A stretch of 13,915 bases of DNA from an uncultured Bacilli bacterium (GTDB lineage: Bacteria > Bacillota_I > Bacilli_A > RF39 > UBA660): assembly GCA_947623975.1 (NCBI GenBank), contig CANQHY010000030.1, positions 1-13,915 of the forward strand, written 5' to 3'. The translations under genes and the position numbers were made by a program. Below the pieces are notes generated by a model. The model did no database searches. It was given only the letters and a program-made list of their open reading frames with translations, and was not told where the DNA came from. This document shows, in pieces, positions 1-6,248 of this stretch (position 1 is its first letter; every line of letters begins with the position of its first letter).

Positions 1-323
1 TTTTTCGAAATTAATTTTCTAATTTCATTTTTAGCATTATCATTTCCAATAATGTACTCTTCTATATCTACCGGTATTCTTTTAGTTTTATGACTTTCTG
101 ATGCCAAATCATAAAGTTCTAGCTGCTCTTTCTCGGATAAGCCCAATACATTAATCATTGTTTTCATTAAACTTGCTGACGGTACTCTTTTTCCATTTTC
201 CATATCATGCAAATATTGAGGTGTTATTCCAAATTCTTTTATAATTTGTGTCTTATTTTTCTTTGATATATTAATTTTTCTATCTACTTTTTTCTTTATA
301 AATTCACCTAATTTATCAATCAT
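1..323 (-). CDS. XRE-family helix-turn-helix transcriptional regulator (3' end outside window)
   Basis: The 107 visible codons start at ATG 323 behind a good ribosome binding site (AAAGGGTG, about 6 bases upstream) and run off the left edge of the window, so the protein is incomplete at its C-terminus. The N-terminus begins MIDKLGEFIKKKVDRK. Residues about 22-60 form an XRE/Cro-type helix-turn-helix: NKTQIIKEFGITPQYLHDMENGKR has the usual Q-x(3)-G-x(4)-Y-x(3)-E-x-G-K-R spacing. A leucine/glutamate-rich helical stretch follows (LSEKEQLELYDLA), as in dimerising XRE regulators. It is expected to bind DNA as a dimer. Target and effector cannot be read. It has its own promoter with an inverted repeat between the -10 box and the start codon, which suggests autorepression. 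It is separated from secA by about 300 bases and by terminators, so it is an independent unit. Confident as a family call; no gene name can be given. Confidence 0.85.
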   Translation of the reverse strand, partial: MIDKLGEFIKKKVDRKINISKKNKTQIIKEFGITPQYLHDMENGKRVPSASLMKTMINVLGLSEKEQLELYDLASESHKTKRIPVDIEEYIIGNDNAKNEIRKLISK

Positions 324-342
324 ATTATCACCCTTTTATTTG

Positions 343-404
343 TAAACATATATGCTTATCAACTTATATGTTTATATTATATCATAAATAAAAAAATTTT
401 TAAA
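343..404 (-). promoter_or_regulatory. Promoter of the XRE regulator with an operator-like inverted repeat
   Basis: On the minus strand a perfect TATAAT (376-381) lies 17 bases from a weak -35 (TTTAAA, 399-404). Between this -10 box and the ribosome binding site is an inverted repeat, TAAACATATA (343-352) and TATATGTTTA (365-374), with 10-base arms and a 12-base spacer. A dyad at or just downstream of the transcription start of an XRE gene is the usual position for an autoregulatory operator. The repeat is seen directly; the function is inferred. Confidence 0.55.
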
Positions 405-412
405 TAATAACC

Positions 413-436
413 AAAAAAATCAACGAAAAAGTCGAT
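413..436 (-). terminator. Rho-independent terminator, minus strand, upstream of the XRE promoter
   Basis: Read on the minus strand, ATCGAC (431-436) pairs with GTTGAT (419-424; one G-U pair) around a TTTTTC loop, followed by a run of at least six T (413-418). It lies upstream of the XRE promoter and well downstream of the secA terminator, so it would stop a separate short transcript or act as a second barrier after secA. Confidence 0.5.
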
Positions 437-455
437 TTACTTTGTTATCATAAAA

Positions 456-511
456 TGTTCCCATTCAAAATTCCTTGATTTTAAAGGCTTTGAAAGATAT
501 TTTTGGGAACA
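456..511. other. Nested inverted repeats, possible structured RNA
   Basis: Three stems nest inside each other in a non-coding stretch. TGTTCCCA (456-463) pairs with TGGGAACA (504-511). TTCAAA (464-469) pairs with TTTGAA (489-494). A shorter CCTT (473-476) pairs with AAGG (484-487). The first two stems abut on one side and are separated by a nine-base bulge on the other. Terminator-like hairpins flank it: 413-436 for minus-strand transcripts and 536-567 for plus-strand ones. This could be a small RNA, a leader element or a protein-binding dyad. No known RNA family was recognised and strand cannot be settled. Confidence 0.35.
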
Positions 512-535
512 ATTTAATTTTTTGTGCACATTTTG

Positions 536-567
536 GTAACATTTTAGATAATTTTGTTACTTTTTTT
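536..567 (+). terminator. Plus-strand terminator-like hairpin
   Basis: GTAACA (536-541) pairs with TGTTAC (555-560) around a 13-base loop, followed on the plus strand by seven T (561-567) and then more T-rich sequence. No plus-strand gene precedes it in the window, so it either ends an unseen short plus-strand RNA or blocks antisense transcription into secA. The stem is only six pairs. Confidence 0.4.
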
Positions 568-583
568 ATTTTTTATTCAAAAG

Positions 584-626
584 AAAAAATCTCACAATCC
601 CTTTATTTATGGGACTTTGTGAGATT
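584..626 (-). terminator. secA rho-independent terminator overlapping the stop codon
   Basis: AATCTCACAA (588-597) and TTGTGAGATT (617-626) form a 10-base stem, with an inner TCCC/GGGA (598-601/611-614) extending it. On the minus strand it is followed by a T run (584-589). The secA stop codon (TAA, 627-625) lies within the proximal arm, so gene end and terminator share bases. Confidence 0.85.
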
Positions 627-3117
627 ATTTTCCACAACAATTTTTATACTTTTTACCACTGCCACAAGGACAAGGCTCATTTCTTCCTATTTTCTTTGAT
701 ACTTTTGGTGCTGACTTACTATGATCTTTTCCGTCATTTGTTATTTTATTCTTAGCTACCTCTTTTCTCTCAATATTTTGTTTAACTTCTGCTCTAACTA
801 AGAATAAAGTTACCTCTTTGTCTATTTTTTGCATCATTTTATCAAACATATCGAATCCTTCAACAGTATAAGCTCTCAATGGATCAGATTGTCCATAACT
901 TCTAAGATGAATCCCTTCTCTTAAGTGTGACATCGTATTTATGTGCTCTGTCCAATATTTATCAATAACATTAAGAGTAATTACTTTTTCAAATTCGTCG
1001 CTTATCTCCTTTGGAACAGTTTTTATCTTTTCTTCATATTCACTAATAATTTTATCGTAAATATAATCAGTTACTTCTTCTTCTTTCTTATCATACAAAG
1101 TACTTGCATCAATATCATGTTTTAAAAGATTTTCATTAACCGTTTTAACTATGTCGTTTATATCATCTTTAGTTAGGGTTCCTTCAGGATACAAATGGGA
1201 TTTGACTAAATCAGAAATATTATTTTTCATAGACTCTAATACAACATCGTGAATAGATTCATTATCTAAAATCTCATTTCTTCTTTCATACATTATTTCC
1301 CTTTGATTATTCATAACATCGTCATATTGCAACAACTGTTTTCTTATATCAAAGTTGTTTCCTTCCACACGTGTCTGCGCTGTTGTTATAGCATTAGAAA
1401 AAGTTTTGCTTTGAATTGGTTGATCTTCTTGTAATCCCAATGTTTGCATCATTCGTTTGATTCTTTCACTACAAAAGCGTACCATTAACTCATCTTCCAT
1501 AGAAACATAGAACTGGGTGAAACCTGGATCGCCTTGTCTTCCTGATCTTCCACGTAACTGATTATCAATACGTCTTGATTCATGACGTTCTGTTCCTAAA
1601 ACACAAAGTCCACCCAACATACGTGTTTCATCTGTAAGTTTAATATCAGTTCCACGTCCAGCCATATTAGTTGCAATTGTAACAGCACCTTTTTCACCAG
1701 CCTTAGCAATTATTTCTGCTTCTCTGGCATGGTTTTTAGCATTCAATACCTCATGAGGTATTTTCTTTTTAGTAAGCATTGAGCTTATAAGTTCGTTTGT
1801 TTCGATTGCTATTGTACCAACTAACACTGGCTGACCTGTTTTATGTCTTGCTTCTATTTCATTTATTAGAGCCTTATATTTTCCAGCTTGCGTTGAATAA
1901 ATTAGATCAGGAGAGTCAACTCTTATTACCTCTTTATTAGTAGGAATACAAATTACATACATATTATATATATTTCTAAATTCTTCCTCTTCTGTTTTTG
2001 CAGTTCCTGTCATACCAGAAATCTTTTTGTACATTCTAAACAAATTCTGAAAAGTAATAGTAGCAAGAGTTTTAGTTTCTTGTTCTATTTTTACTCCCTC
2101 TTTAGCTTCAATTGCTTGATGAAGACCATCGCTGAAAGCACGTCCTTTCATAAGACGACCTGTAAATTGGTCTACTATGATAATTTGTCCATCTTGCACT
2201 ACATAATCAACATCTTTTTTCATAGCATAATTTGCTCTTAGTGCTTGATTAATATGGTGCACTGTAGCTGTCTGTTCTATATCATAAAGATTATCCACTT
2301 TAAATGATTTTTCTGCCTTTTTTACTCCGTCATCAGTCAAAGTAACACTTTTTGTTTTTTCATCATAAATAAAATCATCATCTCTTTTTAATGATTTAAC
2401 AAATGTATCAGCATCAGTGTACAAAGAAGCACTTTTTAGTTCTCCACCAGAAATTATCAACGGTGTTCTTGCTTCATCTATCAAAACAGAGTCAGCTTCG
2501 TCGATAATTACGAAATTAAGTCCACGTTGAACACGATTCTCGCTTCTTACAACCATATTATCCCTTAGATAATCAAAACCTAATTCATTGTTAGTTGAAT
2601 ACAAAATGTCACAGTCATATTGTTCTTTCTTTTCTTTAGGCGTTAAGCTCCTTAAATTAGTTCCAACAGTAAGTCCCAAAAAGCGATGAATGCTTCCCAT
2701 CCAGTTGCTATCACGTTCAGCAAGATATTCATTAACTGTAATGATATGAACACCATCACCAGTTAAAGCATTCAAGTAAGCTGGCATTGTAGAAACTAAC
2801 GTTTTTCCTTCACCTGTTTTCATTTCAGCAATATTTCCATAATGTATTGCAATAGCACCCAATATTTGAACATAGAACGGTTTCTGACCAATTACCCTAT
2901 ATGCTGCTTCTCTTACAGTTGCAAACGCCTCAGGTAGTATATCATCTAATGTTTCGCCCTCTTTTAACCTTTTTCTAAATTCATCTGTTTTTGATTGTAA
3001 TTCATAATCAGATAACTTTTGATATTCTTCATCCAAAGCTTCTACCTTATCAGCTAAAGCAGAAAACTTTTTAAGTTCTTTATATTCATGATCAAATAAT
3101 TTTTTTAATATGTTCAT
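625..3117 (-). CDS. secA: Preprotein translocase ATPase subunit SecA
   Basis: SecA is the ATP-driven motor that pushes unfolded secretory proteins through the SecYEG channel at the cytoplasmic membrane. The 830-residue protein is complete and of normal length. Nucleotide-binding fold 1 carries Walker A MKTGEGKT (residues 99-106) and the DEAD box IDEADSVLIDEARTP (205-219). The preprotein cross-linking domain follows, then the second helicase fold with NMAGRGTDIKL and the arginine-rich QLRGRSGRQGDPG motif. The helical scaffold/wing region follows. The C-terminal SEC-C zinc motif is intact, with Cys 816, 818, 827 and 828 in CPCGSGKKYKNCC; this tail binds SecB or lipids in other bacteria. ATG 3117 is preceded by GGAGATG. 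It follows hpf, as in Bacillus, but has its own promoter and terminator. The prfB gene that follows secA in B. subtilis is absent. Confidence 0.98.
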   Translation of the reverse strand: MNILKKLFDHEYKELKKFSALADKVEALDEEYQKLSDYELQSKTDEFRKRLKEGETLDDILPEAFATVREAAYRVIGQKPFYVQILGAIAIHYGNIAEMKTGEGKTLVSTMPAYLNALTGDGVHIITVNEYLAERDSNWMGSIHRFLGLTVGTNLRSLTPKEKKEQYDCDILYSTNNELGFDYLRDNMVVRSENRVQRGLNFVIIDEADSVLIDEARTPLIISGGELKSASLYTDADTFVKSLKRDDDFIYDEKTKSVTLTDDGVKKAEKSFKVDNLYDIEQTATVHHINQALRANYAMKKDVDYVVQDGQIIIVDQFTGRLMKGRAFSDGLHQAIEAKEGVKIEQETKTLATITFQNLFRMYKKISGMTGTAKTEEEEFRNIYNMYVICIPTNKEVIRVDSPDLIYSTQAGKYKALINEIEARHKTGQPVLVGTIAIETNELISSMLTKKKIPHEVLNAKNHAREAEIIAKAGEKGAVTIATNMAGRGTDIKLTDETRMLGGLCVLGTERHESRRIDNQLRGRSGRQGDPGFTQFYVSMEDELMVRFCSERIKRMMQTLGLQEDQPIQSKTFSNAITTAQTRVEGNNFDIRKQLLQYDDVMNNQREIMYERRNEILDNESIHDVVLESMKNNISDLVKSHLYPEGTLTKDDINDIVKTVNENLLKHDIDASTLYDKKEEEVTDYIYDKIISEYEEKIKTVPKEISDEFEKVITLNVIDKYWTEHINTMSHLREGIHLRSYGQSDPLRAYTVEGFDMFDKMMQKIDKEVTLFLVRAEVKQNIERKEVAKNKITNDGKDHSKSAPKVSKKIGRNEPCPCGSGKKYKNCCGK

Positions 3118-3140
3118 AAATCTTCATCTCCATATTACAT

Positions 3141-3168
3141 ATTGTACCAAAAATTAGCCGAATTTCAA
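3141..3168 (-). promoter_or_regulatory. Sigma-A-type promoter of secA
   Basis: On the minus strand, -35 TTGAAA (3163-3168, five of six matches to consensus), a 16-base spacer and -10 TACAAT (3141-3146) preceded by TGG, an extended -10 feature. The site lies directly after the hpf terminator and about 24 bases before the secA start codon. Confidence 0.65.
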
Positions 3169-3184
3169 AGGCTTATTTTAGTAT

Positions 3185-3211
3185 AAAAACTACCAAATAA
3201 ACATTTGGTAG
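3185..3211 (-). terminator. Terminator of hpf
   Basis: CTACCAAAT (3190-3198) and ATTTGGTAG (3203-3211) form a perfect 9-base stem with a four-base loop, followed on the minus strand by five T (3185-3189). It lies 12 bases after the hpf stop codon. Confidence 0.85.
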
Positions 3212-3223
3212 CTACTCTATCTA

Positions 3224-3760
3224 TTATTCTGTTTCTATTACTCCGTAATTTCCTTCCTTACGTTTGTAAACTACAGTTGGCCTTAAAGTTTCAGAATCTT
3301 TAAAAATATAAAATTGATGACCTAAAAGTTCCATTTGTAAGATTGCCTCTTCTTCATTCATAGGTTTTACCTCTATTTTTTTTCTTTTAACAATCTTGTC
3401 TTCATTTTCGTCATTTTCTTCTTCTATCTCATCTATAACAAATTCTTTAGATATTAAATCTTTTACTTTCTTAGATTGTAACTTTGTTTTGTTTTTACGA
3501 ATTTGCCTTTCTAATTTATCTATTACTACATCAATAGCAGCATATAAGTCATCTCTCGTTTCTTCTGCTCTTAGTATAACAGTTTTCAAAGGGATAGTTA
3601 TTTCTACCTTTTGATTATGATTTTTTACATTAATTACTGAATTTGCTCTAACATTTTCAGATTGGCCAATATATTTTTCGATTCTTTTTAACTTGTCCTT
3701 AATATAATTTTCAATTGCTTTTGTAACATCAATATTATCACCACGAACAAATATTTCCAT
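3224..3760 (-). CDS. hpf: Long-form ribosome hibernation promoting factor
   Basis: HPF binds the 30S subunit near the decoding centre in stationary phase. The long form also pairs ribosomes into inactive 100S dimers. The 178-residue length fits the long form. The N-terminal S30AE domain (residues 1 to about 100) begins MEIFVRGDNIDVTKAIENYI and contains the basic stretch DVVIDKLERQIRKNKTKL. A charged, acidic-rich linker (about 105-130) follows, then the dimerisation domain (about 133-178) with EEEAILQMELLGHQFYIFKD and a TVVYKRKEGNYGVIE ending typical of long HPF. ATG 3760 has a strong AGGAGGATG ribosome binding site. It is flanked by the csp and hpf terminators and so is monocistronic. A candidate -10 (TATCAT, 3780-3785) lies just upstream with no good -35. 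The hpf-secA order matches Bacillus. Confidence 0.95.
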   Translation of the reverse strand: MEIFVRGDNIDVTKAIENYIKDKLKRIEKYIGQSENVRANSVINVKNHNQKVEITIPLKTVILRAEETRDDLYAAIDVVIDKLERQIRKNKTKLQSKKVKDLISKEFVIDEIEEENDENEDKIVKRKKIEVKPMNEEEAILQMELLGHQFYIFKDSETLRPTVVYKRKEGNYGVIETE

Positions 3761-3797
3761 AAATCATCCTCCTACTTATATGATAACACATAAATAG

Positions 3798-3825
3798 AAA
3801 AAAAACTACCTATTTAACGGTAGTT
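3798..3825 (-). terminator. Terminator of the cold-shock gene, containing its stop codon
   Basis: AACTACC (3804-3810) and GGTAGTT (3819-3825) form a 7-base stem around an eight-base loop, followed on the minus strand by a T run (3798-3803). The csp stop codon TAG (3812-3810) falls at the loop/stem boundary. Confidence 0.8.
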
Positions 3826-4028
3826 GCTTCTTTAACTACAACAACATCTAAGGCTTGATAACCTTTAGTTGTTTCTAGTAGTTTAAACTCGACATATTGT
3901 CCTTCAGATAATGTCTTATATCCTTCTTGGTTTATTGCAGAATAATGAACAAAAATATCTTCGTTATCTTTATAGTCGATAAAACCATAACCTTTGTCAT
4001 TATTAAACCATTTGACACGTCCTCGCAC
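3810..4028 (-). CDS. Cold-shock domain protein (CspA/CspB family)
   Basis: A small single-stranded nucleic-acid binding protein of 72 residues, taken up almost entirely by one cold-shock domain. Both RNA-binding motifs are present: RNP1 KGYGFI (residues 12-17) and RNP2 DIFVHYSAI (24-32). The N-terminal VKWFNNDKG pattern is typical. Such proteins act as RNA chaperones or antiterminators. The start codon is GTG (4028), supported by GAGGTG six bases upstream (4035-4040); no in-frame ATG gives a full domain. The C-terminus (VVVVKEATTVK) is slightly longer than the minimal 66-67-residue Bacillus CspB. The gene is monocistronic, with its own terminator and a non-coding leader of roughly 145 bases, a layout known for thermoregulated csp mRNAs. 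The exact csp paralogue cannot be named. Confidence 0.95.
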   Translation of the reverse strand: MRGRVKWFNNDKGYGFIDYKDNEDIFVHYSAINQEGYKTLSEGQYVEFKLLETTKGYQALDVVVVKEATTVK

Positions 4029-4210
4029 TAGTTACACCTCACATTCTTCTGTTTATTTCTAACATTACAACAATACCACCGTGGCTACTACAAAACATGC
4101 GCATATTCATAGTACCATATATGATTCGAATTATTTTTAAATTCCGTGAATTGATACTTTTAATGCCTTTTTTGGATCCGATTATAATTATAAAGCATTA
4201 TTATTGTCTG
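4029..4210 (-). promoter_or_regulatory. Promoter and long 5' leader of the cold-shock gene
   Basis: On the minus strand two overlapping -10 boxes occur, TATAAT at 4181-4186 and 4187-4192. The first has a -35-like CAGACA (4205-4210) at an 18-base spacing. Starting there, the leader is about 145 bases. It contains several short inverted repeats (for example around CGGAATT/AATTCG near 4126-4146 and CCAC/GTGG near 4078) and a 23-codon open frame (4110-4039) whose TGA overlaps the csp ribosome binding site. The boxes are seen; temperature control and translation of the short frame are inferred. Confidence 0.45.
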
Positions 4211-4253
4211 ATTTTGTCGAAAATTGTAATCAATAAGAAATATTTATATTTCG

Positions 4254-4277
4254 AAAAAATTTTTCATTAATGAAAAA
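4254..4277 (-). terminator. Weak AT-only terminator-like hairpin after the LytTR gene
   Basis: The 18-base palindrome at 4260-4277 (TTTTTCATTAATGAAAAA) can form a 7-base stem and is followed by six T on the minus strand (4254-4259). The lack of GC pairs other than one C-G makes it weak, but its position 27 bases after the stop codon fits. Confidence 0.4.
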
Positions 4278-4303
4278 AGAATATAACTAGTATACTCTCA
4301 TGT

Positions 4304-5041
4304 TCAAACATCATTATAAGATTTTATTATTTTTGAAATTTCCTTTTTGCAAGACCTAGATATCTCCTTGGTCATCATGCCATTTTTAAAAATTATCTTA
4401 TTAGAAGAATAATCATACGTCATTATCTGATCTACATTTACAATCATGCTTCTACTTACCTTTATAAATCTATTATCCAAAAGCATACAAACAGATTTTA
4501 AACTTTTATTAATCACATATTTACCATAACTGGTTCTAACTAAACATCGTTTACTATCTTTTTCTTTCTCGATCATTATTATTTCTCTAAAATCAATTTT
4601 TCTAATTATTCTGTTTGCTTCAAAAGTAAGACAATTATCTCGATTATCATAATATTTCATAACATTAATTAAAATATCTTTTAGCTTTTTCTCATAATCG
4701 TCTTCTCTATTTATAACATCGAATAAAAATAGACCATTTTCAAGTACGCTGTGCATAAGTTCACTATTGGGAACTACTAACAACATAATAGAATTCCAAT
4801 CAGATAAATCTTTTCTTACATATTTACAAGCATTTATTAAGGGATCTTTATCATCTTCAATATCAAATATAAAAGTTTTAAAACCAGTTATTTTGCTAAC
4901 AGCATTTTTAAATATATTATCATAATTATTAAAAAGATAGATATTTTCATCAATATCAAAATTCATCATAAAATTCTTAACAATTACTTTAATATTGTTG
5001 GCAAAATCTTTACTACCACTGCAAATTATAAAGTTTATCAT
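4304..5041 (-). CDS. LytTR-family response regulator with degenerate receiver domain
   Basis: A 245-residue protein with an N-terminal receiver-like fold (about 1-125) and a C-terminal LytTR DNA-binding domain (about 137-240). The LytTR part is clear: EANRIIRKIDFREIIMIEKE, then KSLKSVCMLLDNRFIKVSRSMIVNVDQI with the conserved F-x-(R/K)-x-(H/S)-R-S pattern (192-198). The receiver keeps a candidate phospho-acceptor, Asp60 in FIFDIEDD, but lacks the acidic pair after strand 1 (CSGSKDF instead of DD) and the conserved Lys near residue 110 (FDVINRE). It may therefore act without phosphorylation. No histidine kinase is adjacent. ATG 5041 has only a weak ribosome binding site, but starting later would remove strand 1. 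An extended -10-like TGGTAAAAT lies about 35 bases upstream. Target genes cannot be told; in AgrA/LytR relatives they are envelope, virulence or competence genes. Confidence 0.85.
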   Translation of the reverse strand: MINFIICSGSKDFANNIKVIVKNFMMNFDIDENIYLFNNYDNIFKNAVSKITGFKTFIFDIEDDKDPLINACKYVRKDLSDWNSIMLLVVPNSELMHSVLENGLFLFDVINREDDYEKKLKDILINVMKYYDNRDNCLTFEANRIIRKIDFREIIMIEKEKDSKRCLVRTSYGKYVINKSLKSVCMLLDNRFIKVSRSMIVNVDQIMTYDYSSNKIIFKNGMMTKEISRSCKKEISKIIKSYNDV

Positions 5042-5100
5042 AATGGATAATTGCTTCTACAAAGTAATGCCTATGATAATTTTACCATATTTTCCCAAAA

Positions 5101-6180
5101 TTATATTTTTTTTATTGTTTTTTCTTCAAAACTTTTAACTTTATCGCTGACTTTTTCTGAAATTATGCTAGTATGAAGGACAAACCATATAACTAATATC
5201 AATAATATAAAATAGATAATCATTCCTCTAGAGGGATCACCTAAAGCATAAAAAATTGAGGCTAAAGAAAACAAGATATTTATTCCGTATATAACTAAAA
5301 CTGTTCCTCTTTGCGTAAAGTGCATTTTTAAAAATTGATGATGTAAATGTTCTTTATCTGCTTCGAAAATTGGTTTTTTCTTTAAAATTCTTCGCAATAT
5401 TGCAAAAGTAGTATCTAATATAGGAATTGCTAATATTAAAATTGGAACTAGAACTGACGTTAAAAGTGTTCCTTTATATCCAAGTAATGATGTTACCGCT
5501 ATAATAAAACCCATGAATGAAGAACCTGCTTCACCAGCAAAAAGTTTAGCAGGATGAAAATTATGAACTAAAAATCCGGCACAAGAGCCTAGCATTATGA
5601 AAGTAAGAGTTATCTCTAAAGTTTCAACTCTTCCTTGAAAAATTGATATTATACCAATAGTAAGAAAAAAGATAGAAGAAATTCCCGAGCTCAAACCATC
5701 TAGTCCATCAATTAATCTAATGACATTGGTGCATCCTAATATAAAGAAAATAGTTATAGGATAAGAAAATATTCCAAATTCAATAGTAGTTTCAAATATT
5801 GTTAAATCGGTAAGTAAAATCTTACCATAAAAAGTTATAACTAACGTAGCAATAAATTGACCTAATAATTCATATTTTGCCTTAAGCGTTTTTATATCAT
5901 CAATAAGACCTGCTATAACTATTATAAAACTGGCAATTAAAACAGAATTCATTTGAACACTTTGAATACCAAATAACATATAACCGAACAAAAAGCCTGC
6001 AAAAATTCCAAGGCCCCCAAGTTTAGGTATTGGTTCAGTATGAACTCTTCTATTGTCCTTAGGTACATCAATTGCCCCAATATGATAAGCAATTTTATTT
6101 GTAAAAGGCATAATTATAGCTGTAAAAAGAAAAGTTACTATTACCATTAAAAATATTTCGTCCAAATAATTATCAAACAT
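5101..6180 (-). CDS. tagO: Undecaprenyl-phosphate N-acetylhexosamine-1-phosphate transferase, TagO/WecA-like (MraY family)
   Basis: A polytopic membrane enzyme (glycosyltransferase family 4) that transfers a sugar-1-phosphate from a UDP-sugar to undecaprenyl phosphate, the first step of wall teichoic acid or related envelope glycan synthesis. Residues are numbered from ATG 6180 (359 in all). Motifs: DVPKDNRRVHTEPIPKLGG (39-57), catalytic DD (94-95), NVIRLIDGLDGL (152-163), NFHPAKLFAGEAGS (207-220) and DKEHLHH (275-281). The last is the HLHH signature of TagO/WecA rather than MraY. About ten hydrophobic helices are visible. The GD.GS motif reads GEAGS, with Glu217 in place of the usual Asp. 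An upstream ATG at 6201 overlaps the -10 box and lacks a ribosome binding site, whereas ATG 6180 has GGTGGTGAT. It stands between mbl and the LytTR gene; no clear terminator follows, so read-through into the LytTR gene is possible. Confidence 0.9.
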   Translation of the reverse strand: MFDNYLDEIFLMVIVTFLFTAIIMPFTNKIAYHIGAIDVPKDNRRVHTEPIPKLGGLGIFAGFLFGYMLFGIQSVQMNSVLIASFIIVIAGLIDDIKTLKAKYELLGQFIATLVITFYGKILLTDLTIFETTIEFGIFSYPITIFFILGCTNVIRLIDGLDGLSSGISSIFFLTIGIISIFQGRVETLEITLTFIMLGSCAGFLVHNFHPAKLFAGEAGSSFMGFIIAVTSLLGYKGTLLTSVLVPILILAIPILDTTFAILRRILKKKPIFEADKEHLHHQFLKMHFTQRGTVLVIYGINILFSLASIFYALGDPSRGMIIYFILLILVIWFVLHTSIISEKVSDKVKSFEEKTIKKI

Positions 6181-6199
6181 AACCATCACCACCAGTAAC

Positions 6200-6208
6200 A
6201 TTATAACA
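6200..6208 (-). promoter_or_regulatory. Extended -10 promoter of the tagO-like gene
   Basis: The minus strand shows TGTTATAAT (6208-6200), a TGn extension joined to a perfect TATAAT, just after the mbl terminator. No convincing -35 is present, which extended -10 promoters tolerate. Transcription would start near 6193, inside the longer reading frame, and so supports ATG 6180 as start codon. Confidence 0.55.
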
Positions 6209-6217
6209 AATTATTGC

Positions 6218-6245
6218 AAAAATAAAAGCTATTAACTAGTAATAG
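6218..6245 (-). terminator. Terminator of the spoIIID-mbl unit
   Basis: CTATTA (6229-6234) and TAATAG (6240-6245) form a 6-base stem with a five-base loop. The minus strand continues CTTTTATTTTT (6228-6218). It begins four bases after the mbl stop codon. Confidence 0.6.
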
Positions 6246-6248
6246 ACT

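Noticed and set aside
475..699. Plus-strand 74-codon open frame
   Set aside because: It crosses a plus-strand terminator-like hairpin and the secA terminator and overlaps the secA 3' end; no ribosome binding site; AT-rich, low-complexity product.
4304..4306. TGA read as tryptophan (mycoplasma code)
   Set aside because: The LytTR domain is complete at this TGA and another in-frame TGA follows two codons later; tryptophan in the other genes is encoded by TGG as far as checked.
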